Of a stretch of DNA of 64,000 bases, positions 44,750 to 53,304 are shown one piece after another. The DNA is taken from contig JAJFHD010000125.1 of the NCBI GenBank assembly GCA_021775805.1, positions 1 through 64,000 on the forward strand, in the 5' to 3' direction. This stretch comes from Alphaproteobacteria bacterium (GTDB lineage Bacteria; Pseudomonadota; Alphaproteobacteria; Rhizobiales; JAJFHC01). The notes below the pieces were generated by a model that had not been told where the DNA came from, did not search any database, and saw nothing but the letters and a program-made list of their open reading frames with translations. Both the position numbers and the translations under genes were made by a program. Every line of letters starts with the position of its first letter. Within the stretch, counting starts at the first letter, position 1.

Positions 44750-45823
44750 TCAAAGGCTCTCGTGTTTGAAGGCAACCGCACTTGCAGCGGTCGCGAAAAC
44801 CAGCATCGGCGCCCATGCGGCAAACCACGGCGGCAGTATTCCAAGTTCGCCCATTGTCAGCGAAATCCCTTCGAATATGAAGAAGCCAAAGCCCATGGCG
44901 ATACCGGTGGCAAACATCAATCCCAATCCACCGCCACGCTGGAAACGCCCGGCCAGGGGAACTGCGATAAGGATCATCAGTACGGACGATATCAGGGTTC
45001 CGAGACGTTTGTGGCGCCAGGTTCTGTAGACGTGAACCGGGCGAATCCCGAATCCCGAATTTGTTATGAAATAGGATATTGTGCTCAGCGACATCTCCAC
45101 CGGATCGCCGGATCTCGTCCCCGCCGCCGCAGGTTTGAGCGGGCCGCTGTAAATCAGGCTGGGGATGCGCATGGGCGGGTCATTTGATCTGTAAAAGATC
45201 GCAATGTCCGTGAGTATCCAGCGCCCCGACGCAAGTACGGCTTTCTTGGCGACGATTTCCTCTGTGACAATGCCTTGTTTGTCCCGCCTGAAAATCGTGA
45301 CGTCTTCGAGTTCCGTGGCCTGTTTGTTGCTCTTTGCGGCCCTCAGGATGTCGTCGCCGGCACGCATCCAGATCGGATCGCCGGCGCCGACGCTCAACTG
45401 CTTTTCACTGTAGTCGCCGATTCCCCATTCGTTGAGTTGCGGTGCGGCCATCGGCACCGCACGATCAACGAGCAGGAAATGAACCAGCCCGAGCGCGCAG
45501 GCCACCGGTAGCAAGGCGAAAATGACCCGAAACTGCGAAATACCGGTACTCCAAATCGCCACAAGTTCACTGTGACGGGAAATTTCCGTCAACATGAGCA
45601 GCGCGGCGATCAGCACGCTGATGGATACAAACTGGGACATAATTCCAGGTGACCTGAGGGCGACATAGGTCGTCAGGGAATTCAAACTCTCATCATTGAG
45701 CTTCAGGATATCATCAGCATAGGTAATGAGGTCCAGGGTAAGGACGAATGCAGTGATTCCGAGAAAGATCACGATGAATCGCATGAGCAGCATCTTGGTC
45801 AGAAGCCATGCGATGATCCACAT
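44750..45823 (-). CDS. LptG-like YjgP/YjgQ-family permease
   Basis: Membrane protein of 357 residues with the LptF/LptG layout: N-terminal membrane segments (FIVIFLGITAFVLTLDLI), a periplasmic beta-jellyroll region and C-terminal segments with the positively charged RTWRHKRLGTLISSVLMILIAVPLAGRF. ATG 45823 overlaps the lptF stop (TGATG); the GTG at 45865 would overlap lptF by 43 bases. It is embedded among cpg genes rather than with lptD or pepA, so it is probably a dedicated lipid-transport paralogue. Confidence 0.82.
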   Translation of the reverse strand: MWIIAWLLTKMLLMRFIVIFLGITAFVLTLDLITYADDILKLNDESLNSLTTYVALRSPGIMSQFVSISVLIAALLMLTEISRHSELVAIWSTGISQFRVIFALLPVACALGLVHFLLVDRAVPMAAPQLNEWGIGDYSEKQLSVGAGDPIWMRAGDDILRAAKSNKQATELEDVTIFRRDKQGIVTEEIVAKKAVLASGRWILTDIAIFYRSNDPPMRIPSLIYSGPLKPAAAGTRSGDPVEMSLSTISYFITNSGFGIRPVHVYRTWRHKRLGTLISSVLMILIAVPLAGRFQRGGGLGLMFATGIAMGFGFFIFEGISLTMGELGILPPWFAAWAPMLVFATAASAVAFKHESL

Positions 45824-47031
45824 CAGAATGTTTCCTGGTTTCTTGCCAACCGGTTTCGAATCCACATGATGCCGTCGTTAAGACGGTCAAATACCGGTTC
45901 CATGCCGTCGGGCTTGAGCTGAAAACAGGTCCGGAAGAACCGCCAGCATGCGAATATCATCAGGCAGGCAAACGGCACCCATATTCCCATGTAAGGTGAA
46001 ACGCCCTGATGACGCACGAGCACGGCACCTTGTTCGACAATCTCGTTATAGGCGACGAGAATGATCAGCGCAGCGCCAAACCTGTAGGGGCGCTGGCCAC
46101 GTCTGCGGCCCAAGGAGAACGGTATGGCGAGGATGGGCAGAATCATGATCGTGGCAATGGTCACGATCCGTCGATGGCGTTCCGACGTCATCGCATCAAT
46201 CGACGATCCCCTCGGCGGATTGGTGCTGCGGGCAAACAGTTCCGGCAGGGTCAGCTCGCGCTGATCCCGGCCGCGTAGACGGAACTTTGTGTTCGAAACC
46301 GCTCCCAGGGGCGTGTCGATCAGGGAGAACTCGCCGACAACCTGTTTCGGCAGTTTCTGATCTCCATCAGCGTTGGGGTTTCCTTTAATCTGGAGCCGGT
46401 GTCCGTTTTCGAGCCGCAGCACGGGCCGCGGTTCGCCGTCCAGTTCGATCAGCGCGCCACTCCTGGCGGTGACCGTTTCACTTCCCTGCAGCCCTTTGTC
46501 TTCATACAGAAAAATCTTCTCAAACTGGTTCGACCGACGTGACAGCTTGTCGAGAATGAACGTTCTGTTGCCGGCCCTCATGAAGACGCCTTCTTCGGCG
46601 AGGTAAAATACCTGTACGTTTTTGACGGTGTGAAGCAGAGCTCGGTACAAATACCGGGTATGCGGCTGAACGTGACTGACAATCACGCCCGATATCAGGG
46701 CGAAGGCAATCGCTAGAACAAGGACCGGTTTGGTAATCTGGTGCAAGCCGACACCGGAGGCCAGAAAGGCGTCTATTTCACTATCCTTGCTGAGCTTGTT
46801 GAAGCCAAAAAGCAGTCCGAGAAAAAATGCCGCTGGAATTGCAAGCCCCAGATAGTGCGGCACGAGATACGCGAGCATCTCAAACACCAGGTTGAAGGAG
46901 TTTTTCTTTCCAAGCGTTACATCGAGCAGGCGCACCATGCGTTCGGCGAGCAGAACCAACAGGCCGATACTCATCGCACCGACCAGAGGCTTCATCGTCT
47001 GTTGCAGGACATAACGAGTCGATATGTGCAT
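45823..47031 (-). CDS. LptF-like YjgP/YjgQ-family permease
   Basis: Membrane protein of 402 residues with six predicted membrane segments, three at each end, around a periplasmic domain (residues about 110-290). Family stretch: LVFEMLAYLVPHYLGLAIPAAFFLGLLFGFNKLSKDSEIDAFLASGVG (about 48-95) and TSERHRRIVTIATIMILPILAIPFSLGRR (about 280-308). Pairs with the LptG-like protein, translationally coupled. LptFG normally form the LPS-extracting transporter with LptB; no LptB-like ATPase is adjacent. Confidence 0.85.
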   Translation of the reverse strand: MHISTRYVLQQTMKPLVGAMSIGLLVLLAERMVRLLDVTLGKKNSFNLVFEMLAYLVPHYLGLAIPAAFFLGLLFGFNKLSKDSEIDAFLASGVGLHQITKPVLVLAIAFALISGVIVSHVQPHTRYLYRALLHTVKNVQVFYLAEEGVFMRAGNRTFILDKLSRRSNQFEKIFLYEDKGLQGSETVTARSGALIELDGEPRPVLRLENGHRLQIKGNPNADGDQKLPKQVVGEFSLIDTPLGAVSNTKFRLRGRDQRELTLPELFARSTNPPRGSSIDAMTSERHRRIVTIATIMILPILAIPFSLGRRRGQRPYRFGAALIILVAYNEIVEQGAVLVRHQGVSPYMGIWVPFACLMIFACWRFFRTCFQLKPDGMEPVFDRLNDGIMWIRNRLARNQETF

Positions 47032-47100
47032 TGCGTTTGGTCTCTGTCAGGCAGCGGCAACACCCCTTTCAGGGGTCCCTTCCGCGCCGTTCGTGACGCC

Positions 47101-47541
47101 TTAAACCGGGTCGGTCCAATTGTCCTTCAGCGCAGTCTTGATGCGTTCCAGGGCGTCCGGGTCCGGCGAGACTGCTTTCGACAGGTTGGGCATTCCGGGC
47201 CAGCCGCTGTCGGCAAATTCGGTTTCGTCAAAAACCTGAGTATCTTGATAACGTGGCAGAACATGGAAGTGAACTTCTTTATCTACCATCATGAGCATCA
47301 GGTAGTTGATCTTTTGATAGGTTCTGAAGGATTGCAGCGACGCCTCTATGTCGGCTGTCACCGTCGCGAGTTCAGAAAAAGCCTCTGCGGGAATATCGGA
47401 GAATGCCTGTGCATCGTCCTTGCAGACCAGAACCAGGGCGCCGAGCGTCGCTTGCGCCGGCCGCACGAGTACGCACCAGTGCCGATAGTCGTGGACGAGT
47501 GTTTTCGGGTAACCGAATTTTGCCATTGTTGCGTTGATCAT
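47101..47541 (-). CDS. HIT-family protein with altered histidine triad
   Basis: Histidine-triad-fold protein of 146 residues, probably a nucleotide hydrolase or transferase. The motif reads E89-V-H91-F-H93-V-L-PRY: the usual first His is Glu, while the middle nucleophilic His is retained. N-terminal TLVHDYRHWCVLVRPAQATLGALVLVCK matches HIT proteins. It lies 69 bases upstream of the lptF-like gene on the same strand and may belong to the lipid operon. Activity is uncertain because of the change. Confidence 0.78.
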   Translation of the reverse strand: MINATMAKFGYPKTLVHDYRHWCVLVRPAQATLGALVLVCKDDAQAFSDIPAEAFSELATVTADIEASLQSFRTYQKINYLMLMMVDKEVHFHVLPRYQDTQVFDETEFADSGWPGMPNLSKAVSPDPDALERIKTALKDNWTDPV

Positions 47542-47587
47542 GCTTTATTTCTCGTCACTTGCGTATGAATTGTCAGTTGAACCGATG

Positions 47588-48493
47588 TTAGGCATCCGGT
47601 TCGTGGATGGTCACAAACCCGGCCTCCGAATCGCTCCACCCTCTTTCCTCTGTTGCTAACGACCATTGACCGCTGGTATGTGAAATCCGGTAGATATTGT
47701 ATCGCGCCGATGATCTCCTCGACGTCTGTTTCGCCGATGCGGATGCTACACCCAAAACCGGAATGGCGGTACCGTCACGGTTGAGCGCGTCCTTCATCTG
47801 ACGGTGATTATGCCCGTGAATGATCAGATTTGCTCCGTTACGGCGAACAATATCTTCGAACTGACGGCAGTCTCCCATGGCTTTGCGCCATTGGTTCTGA
47901 CCGGCGATAGGGGGATGATGTATCAGGATAACAACGAACATACCAGTTTCCGACAGGCCGCCAAGCAGATCGTCCAATCGGTTTCTTTGCGCCTCTCCAA
48001 GCCACCCTCGAGCGCTCAGAGGCCGTGTTGGAACGCCCGTCGACAATCCGATGAGGGCAATATTGCCGCGCCGTCTTATATATGGGAACGGGTGATCGGC
48101 CCTGTCTTTGTCCAGTCCGAATCCTCCTTCACAGGCCATGTAAGACGCCCATTGACCAATACCGCTTTCCCATGAGACCGGTACATAGGCGTCATGATTG
48201 CCGGGGATGACGGAGATCCAGTCGCCGGAGCCGAATTCCTCGAGCCAGGATCTGGCTTGAAGAAACTCGCTTTCCAGCGCGATGTTGACCAGATCGCCGG
48301 TGATCGCGACGTGATCGGGGGCAAGGGCAAGGATGTCCTGGCGCATCGCGTCGGCAATGTGGCGCAGATGGACATGGCGGCGTCTGCGTCTCCAGGATTG
48401 GTATCCCAACATTCGTTTGCTGACGAGGTCTGATACGGACCAATCGGTCAGAGGAGCGAGATGAAGATCGGACAGATGAACCAGGGTAAACAT
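47588..48493 (-). CDS. Calcineurin-like metallophosphoesterase
   Basis: Phosphoesterase of 301 residues. Metal motifs in order: LSDLHL (7-12), ITGDLVN (about 64-70), IPGNHD (about 95-100), LIHHPPI (about 190) and IHGHNH (about 225-230). Same strand as the HIT and lptFG-like genes, 46 bases upstream of HIT, so it may lead that operon. UDP-diacylglucosamine hydrolase, nucleotidase or lipid phosphatase roles are all possible. Confidence 0.8.
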   Translation of the reverse strand: MFTLVHLSDLHLAPLTDWSVSDLVSKRMLGYQSWRRRRRHVHLRHIADAMRQDILALAPDHVAITGDLVNIALESEFLQARSWLEEFGSGDWISVIPGNHDAYVPVSWESGIGQWASYMACEGGFGLDKDRADHPFPYIRRRGNIALIGLSTGVPTRPLSARGWLGEAQRNRLDDLLGGLSETGMFVVILIHHPPIAGQNQWRKAMGDCRQFEDIVRRNGANLIIHGHNHRQMKDALNRDGTAIPVLGVASASAKQTSRRSSARYNIYRISHTSGQWSLATEERGWSDSEAGFVTIHEPDA

Positions 48494-48593
48494 GCGAATT
48501 GACGCAACCTCTGCAGGACCGTTGACTTGCCAGTTTCTAAATGCGATTGAGATGCCGTTCTAGCAGTGTTTTATCAAAAAAGGGCGCGATAAA

Positions 48594-49325
48594 GTGAAAG
48601 TGGTCATCCTTGGCGCTGGCCAGGGCAAACGTTTGTTGCCGCTTACGGAAGAGGTTCCAAAAGCGCTCCTGGATATCGGGGGGCGGCGGCTCATTGAGTG
48701 GCAGATTGACGCGTTTTCTTCCGCTGGTGCGGACGAATTTGTCGTCGTGACCGGTTATCGTGCCGATGTCATGGCTGAGTTCCTCGAAGGCGTCCAGGAA
48801 AAGCTCGATGGCATTACCATCCGGACGGTCTACAACCCGTTTTTCTCGGTTGCCGACAATCTGGCGAGTTGCTGGATGGTGCGCCACGAAATGGATCAGG
48901 ACTTCATTCTCGTCAACGGCGACAACATGTTCAAGGACGGTATGGTTCGTGAACTGCTGGGAGCGCCCCCGGCACCTGTTTCGGTGGCCATCGGCTACAA
49001 GGATTCCTACGATACAGACGATATGAAGGTGATGGTCGATGGCGACAGGTTGACGGAGATTGGCAAGACCCTGCCTCTGGAGGCTGTGGACGCCGAATCG
49101 ATCGGCATGATCCTGTTTCGCGGCGAAGGTCCGCGGATCATGCGCGAAGCGCTGGAGCGTGCCATGATCGAGCCCACCGGGTTGCGCCAATGGTATCTGT
49201 CGGTAATCGGGGCGCTGGCCAAGGAAGAGGAAGTCCGGGTCAGATCCGTCGCCGGCCACGTGTGGTGCGAGGTCGATTTTCCCGTCGATCTGCAGCATGC
49301 CCGGCAACTCGTAACGACCTGGTAG
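48594..49325 (+). CDS. Nucleotidyltransferase (NTP_transferase/LicC-like)
   Basis: Cytoplasmic nucleotidyltransferase of 243 residues starting with GTG. The substrate loop ILGAGQGKRLLPLTEEVPKALL (5-26) is intact, with K23, and the metal Asp is D110 in FILVNGDNMF. YNPFFSVADNLASCWMVRHE resembles phosphocholine and inositol-phosphate cytidylyltransferases. It could make the CDP- or NDP-activated headgroup used by the CpgA-like transferase whose own nucleotidyltransferase domain is degenerate; this is inference. The head group is unknown. Confidence 0.8.
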   Translation: MKVVILGAGQGKRLLPLTEEVPKALLDIGGRRLIEWQIDAFSSAGADEFVVVTGYRADVMAEFLEGVQEKLDGITIRTVYNPFFSVADNLASCWMVRHEMDQDFILVNGDNMFKDGMVRELLGAPPAPVSVAIGYKDSYDTDDMKVMVDGDRLTEIGKTLPLEAVDAESIGMILFRGEGPRIMREALERAMIEPTGLRQWYLSVIGALAKEEEVRVRSVAGHVWCEVDFPVDLQHARQLVTTW

Positions 49326-49344
49326 TTCTCGTCGCCGAACCTCT

Positions 49345-49697
49345 GGACTTCGCAGTGACCATTGTGTCGACCGCTGCAGCTGGCCAGAATTGCCTCAACC
49401 GCGCCGGTTTGCCGGCAGCGATCGCTGCGGCCGCAAACGGCATATTTGCGGCCCTAGCATTGATGTTGAGCAGGTTAGAAGTTTCTAGCATGGCGCGGTC
49501 CAACGATAGGCGCCTGGTCAGGTAAAGAACAAGTGGCTGGATGCCAAACGCTCTGATCAATCGCCATGGTGTATTTCTTTCACGTTCATTTCACCGCGAA
49601 AACCTTACGACAGAAACTGCCGCGGAGACATGAATGCGAACAGATCGCAGCCGGAACAACCGCCGACTTTGAACATGCCAAATGGTCCCGTGGACGT
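49345..49697 (-). pseudogene. Decayed duplicate of the 3' part of the MobA-like nucleotidyltransferase gene
   Basis: This stretch aligns with 53283-53640, the 3' end of the intact gene at 53305-54096. Shared translated segments are IRAFGIQPLVLYLTRRLSLDRAMLE (intact: IRAFGIRPLFLYLTRRLSLDRAMLE), then NLLNINARAANMPFAAAAI (intact: TLLDITVRAIKMPFADAAI). I see roughly three quarters identical bases. It lacks the N-terminal two thirds and start, and the frame changes after the conserved block. It marks the left edge of the island. Confidence 0.82.
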
Positions 49698-49731
49698 TAT
49701 GTTTCTGACCAGAGCGGAAGACACGTAACGG

Positions 49732-50330
49732 TTAAGGGGCATTGTGACCTCGAAAGTATTGTTCGACATAAACGCGTTCAGGTTCGGTTCCGGTCCAATC
49801 GGTCATCTCCTCATCTCTTTGGCCACTGCTTGTCCATCGTGTGGATTGCCATGTTAAGCGCTGGCATGGAAGACGAACATGCTGCAGGGTGCTGAGACAT
49901 TGGTGGTTGTAATCGAGACTTTGCGCCAGAACTCTTGGGGTTTGTGGGTCTTGCCGGTGCCGATACATTCTGTGTCAAGAGCATGTAGTCTGTAGAGTGT
50001 GGGAGTGTCCTGACGCTCCTTCCGGTGACGCAGGCACAAGGCAGCAGACAGTTCCCCGGCGAGCGCTGTTTCCACCGTGTCATCACGCTTGAGCCTGAGG
50101 CAGATATCGTGGATCACCCGTCACAGCCTGTCGTTGAGGAACTTGACTTTGCGTCTGTGACGCTTGAACTGTCATGCATGTATTTGAGGATGTTCAGATC
50201 GACCATTAGAAGGGTCGACAATGCTGGCTGGCCGATGGCGGAAAACAACGGAGAGAACGTCTCGTTGAACCATTTCCAGTCGATTACTTTGCCAGACGCA
50301 CGAATTCACAACGTGGATTGATGATGTTTT
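49732..50330 (-). mobile_element. IS5-type transposase remnant, frameshifted
   Basis: Minus-strand fragments in three frames line up with an IS5-family transposase. N-terminal: ASGKVIDWKWFNETFSPLFS...LNILKYMHDSS (about 50330-50165). Middle: TLYRLHALDTECIGTGKTHKPQEFWRKVSITTTN. Then LNMAIHTMDKQWPK in another frame and WTGTEPERVYVEQYFRGHNAP in a third. Frameshifts and stops make it inactive. Terminal inverted repeats could not be identified. It lies between the decayed gene copy and the AT-rich ATPase gene. Confidence 0.78.
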
Positions 50331-50777
50331 TCAAACATTTGCAAAATTGGACCTCAGATCCGTCATCGGTACGGTCTTTCGGCGGCATCAAGCGATCCCT
50401 CCAACGCGCAATCCACCACGGATGCGGACATCACAATTTGCAAGCTTTCTCGCCCAACACCCTACGCAATTTGCAACACCAGATACTTCACGAAGTCAAA
50501 AGCAATCGGAAATCAAAATCTACGGCTTCTTCTCAGGGAACCGAAGAACCAGCCAATTGAAGAAATTTCAGTGTTCCGCATGCGCTTAACCATCGATTAC
50601 GTGGTGACAGCATGCATTGATATCTAATGTCTGTTGATCAGTATTCGTGGAGTACGTATAGCCGATGAATGGTTTCCAGATCGCAATTCCTCGACGACGC
50701 TTCCTGTCGATGCCTGCGTGCTGTAGATTGTTTTGGAGATACAAGATTGGGGTTTTATTCATTCGAGGCAAACTATC
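50331..50777. other. 447-base AT-rich leader of the island gene
   Basis: No gene recognised. Base composition becomes AT-rich toward the end, like the following gene. Short frames (50318-50560, 50347-50589) resemble nothing known. It probably holds the promoter of the ATPase gene. Confidence 0.45.
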
Positions 50778-53102
50778 ATGTCCAAGAAAAGAGCTGTTTC
50801 GGTTTTTCCAATTTATTCGGGAGAATCTGATACGTTTATTGCGTACATTGGTGAACTACAGGATCGCTTAAAGATAGCTGCGCCAAATTTCATAGTTCGA
50901 GATTGGCGAGAACAATCAGATGACACGAATTTTGTGCCATTTAGAGTTTTACGCGACATTACGAGTGCTAGGTACATACTGTTTGATGCTACAAAATTGA
51001 CGAATAATACGGTATTCGAACTTGGGTATTCGATCGCCAAGAGTAAATCTATATTGTTCTTTTTTATGTCCGATGAACACCTATCGTCACAGTCTAGTTT
51101 TTTTCATGATATAATTGGTAATTTTGAACTTCTTCAACAGCCACATACTGACATTGTTCTTCCGTATTTGTTGGGTCATACACTTCGTCCATTTTCAATG
51201 AAAACTTATTCTGGAGTACTAAAGCATGATGCTTTCATTTTACTTCCTGATCAACCCCAACGCGAAATAGATCATCTTGAAAAGGAGATTCGAACCAGAC
51301 TTTCTGGTTTCAGCGTCGCTTCTTTTGATCCGAGGGAAAGTCATTTTCTTCCGTTAGAGGATTGCATGCATGTTGCGCACGGCGCGTTGGAAGTCATCCT
51401 TCCTTTTTGGCGATTTGGTGATCCAGCATTCTTCGAGCACAATCTAAGGTGCTCTTTTCTATTCGGCTTGAGGTATGGGCTCGAGAAATCGGTCCGTCCC
51501 ATCATTATTGACGGATCGGGTCGCTCGGTTCCTATAGACTACCGACCTATTGTCCGTTCGATATCGTTGCCTCACCAGTATGCTGCATTTGCTGGCGACT
51601 TGGCGATTTCTGTGCATGAACAAAAGAGGAAAAGGTCGCGTAGCGGACGTGATGAGTTGTTGAGGGACTTAGATCTTGGGCGAACCGCGGCGGAAAATGA
51701 AGAAACAGATCTGAAATATTACTTTCTCCGAACGGAATCCTATGATCGGTTGTTGAGAGGTGATGCGCGCCTTGTGGTTGGAAGAAAAGGTAGTGGTAAG
51801 ACTGCGCTGTTTTTGATGATATCTCAAAAATTAAGCGAGAGCGGAGACAACGTAATAATTCCATTGCAACCACCGGAGTATCAACTAAAGAGCATCAAGG
51901 CAGCTTTATCCAGTATCGCACAAAGCGGCGTCAAAGAATTTGTTCTAGTGGCGTTGTGGGAATATCTTTTGATACGGCAAATTGCTTCCTATGCGCTGGT
52001 TTCTGACAAAAAGTTCTATTATCGGACTGATGGTAACGCTGATATCTATCTCGATCTCCTTCGATCATTTCCTGATGATGCAGCAGGTGTTAGTCAAATT
52101 GATTTGGCGGACGACCTTGGCGAATGCGTCGATAGAATGAACGCTATGAAAGTTGAAGAGATCAAAAAATTCTCGTCTACTTCGGCTCAGATGCTCTTCG
52201 GACAAGATATTCCGATGCTGCGAGAGTCGTTAGCGAGATATCTTAAGACTAAGAAGGAGGTTCGGATTGTCGTCGACGGAATAGACAAGGGCTGGAACCC
52301 GTATGGAGTCGATGATTGGGACTTGGCCATCTTGAGGGCGCTATTAGAGGCCGCGCGAAAAGTTGAAAAGCTGTTTCAGCAAGCGAAAATAAACTTTCGA
52401 TCAGCCGTATTTGTGCGTAACGATGTGTATGAGAATCTACTCAACGCCACTCCTGATAGGGGCAAGGATTTTGAGATATCAGTCGATTGGACCGACCGAG
52501 ACTTACTAAAGGAAATCGTTCGATTGCGGATTGTTCGGAATGGATTGCCTCGTGATACAAGTCTTGCGGTCGCTTGGGATCGAATTTGCGTTCGTGAAAT
52601 TGAGGGTCGCCCTACAGTCGATGTTCTGATCGATCACTCACTAATGCGACCTCGAGTATTGTTGGACCTTCTCGGATATTGCCGAACTAATGCAATAAAT
52701 CATGGGAGAACCTTAATTGAGGAACAGGATGTGGAGAAAGGCTTAGATAGAAATGCAAACCTTTTGTTTCGAGCCTTACGGTTTGAGTTGAAAGACATTC
52801 TCGGATCTGATGGAGGAGTTATCAATCGATTTGTGGATTGGAAATTGTCATTCAGCGATTCCGAACTTCTGGGCATGATCGATACGCAGCGGGGTAAGAA
52901 AAGTGCCGCCAAAGTCGCAGACTGTCTCTGTTGGTATGGATTTTTGGGGATTCTGCGTTCCGAGGACCACGCAATATTTATCTACGACGTAGATTACGAC
53001 ATGGAACGCTTTAAGCGACTGGCCGAAGTGCAGAACTCGAGAGAGGGCGGCTTGAACTATAGGGTCAATCATGGATTTCACCGGGCTTTGCAGATGGATT
53101 AG
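50778..53102 (+). CDS. Two NDT/TIR-like domains fused to a P-loop ATPase; candidate defence protein
   Basis: Single 774-residue protein. Residues 1-100 look like a nucleoside-deoxyribosyltransferase/TIR-like flavodoxin fold, with the typical Glu element NNTVFELGYSIAKSKSILFF (76-95; E81). Residues about 150-245 look like a second, degenerate copy (AFFEHNLRCSFLFGLRYGL). From about 300 comes a P-loop ATPase: Walker A GRKGSGKT (335-342), Walker B RIVVDGIDKGW (496-506), and a sensor-like FVRNDVY (545-551), resembling what I recall as the Sll1717-type ATPase family. ATG 50778 is preferred over TTG 50733. The gene is markedly AT-rich, uses codons unlike its neighbours, and stands alone beside an IS remnant. 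Function is inferred: nucleotide or NAD depletion upon infection sensing. Confidence 0.75.
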   Translation: MSKKRAVSVFPIYSGESDTFIAYIGELQDRLKIAAPNFIVRDWREQSDDTNFVPFRVLRDITSARYILFDATKLTNNTVFELGYSIAKSKSILFFFMSDEHLSSQSSFFHDIIGNFELLQQPHTDIVLPYLLGHTLRPFSMKTYSGVLKHDAFILLPDQPQREIDHLEKEIRTRLSGFSVASFDPRESHFLPLEDCMHVAHGALEVILPFWRFGDPAFFEHNLRCSFLFGLRYGLEKSVRPIIIDGSGRSVPIDYRPIVRSISLPHQYAAFAGDLAISVHEQKRKRSRSGRDELLRDLDLGRTAAENEETDLKYYFLRTESYDRLLRGDARLVVGRKGSGKTALFLMISQKLSESGDNVIIPLQPPEYQLKSIKAALSSIAQSGVKEFVLVALWEYLLIRQIASYALVSDKKFYYRTDGNADIYLDLLRSFPDDAAGVSQIDLADDLGECVDRMNAMKVEEIKKFSSTSAQMLFGQDIPMLRESLARYLKTKKEVRIVVDGIDKGWNPYGVDDWDLAILRALLEAARKVEKLFQQAKINFRSAVFVRNDVYENLLNATPDRGKDFEISVDWTDRDLLKEIVRLRIVRNGLPRDTSLAVAWDRICVREIEGRPTVDVLIDHSLMRPRVLLDLLGYCRTNAINHGRTLIEEQDVEKGLDRNANLLFRALRFELKDILGSDGGVINRFVDWKLSFSDSELLGMIDTQRGKKSAAKVADCLCWYGFLGILRSEDHAIFIYDVDYDMERFKRLAEVQNSREGGLNYRVNHGFHRALQMD

Positions 53103-53304
53103 TCAAGTGAGCACCTCTTATCCCCCGCTTGTAACGAAAGTCCTTTTGATTGTGTAGTGCTACCCAACGTGCCCTCGGTAGGCGCCCGAGTTTTCCGCCG
53201 ATATCACTGACACGGGCTGGCTGCATGTACTGGTTTCATTAGCGCTGCCGGCACGTTGTTGCTGAAGTGCTGCCGACCGTCGGGATCGCAAAGGCACCGT
53301 CGTA

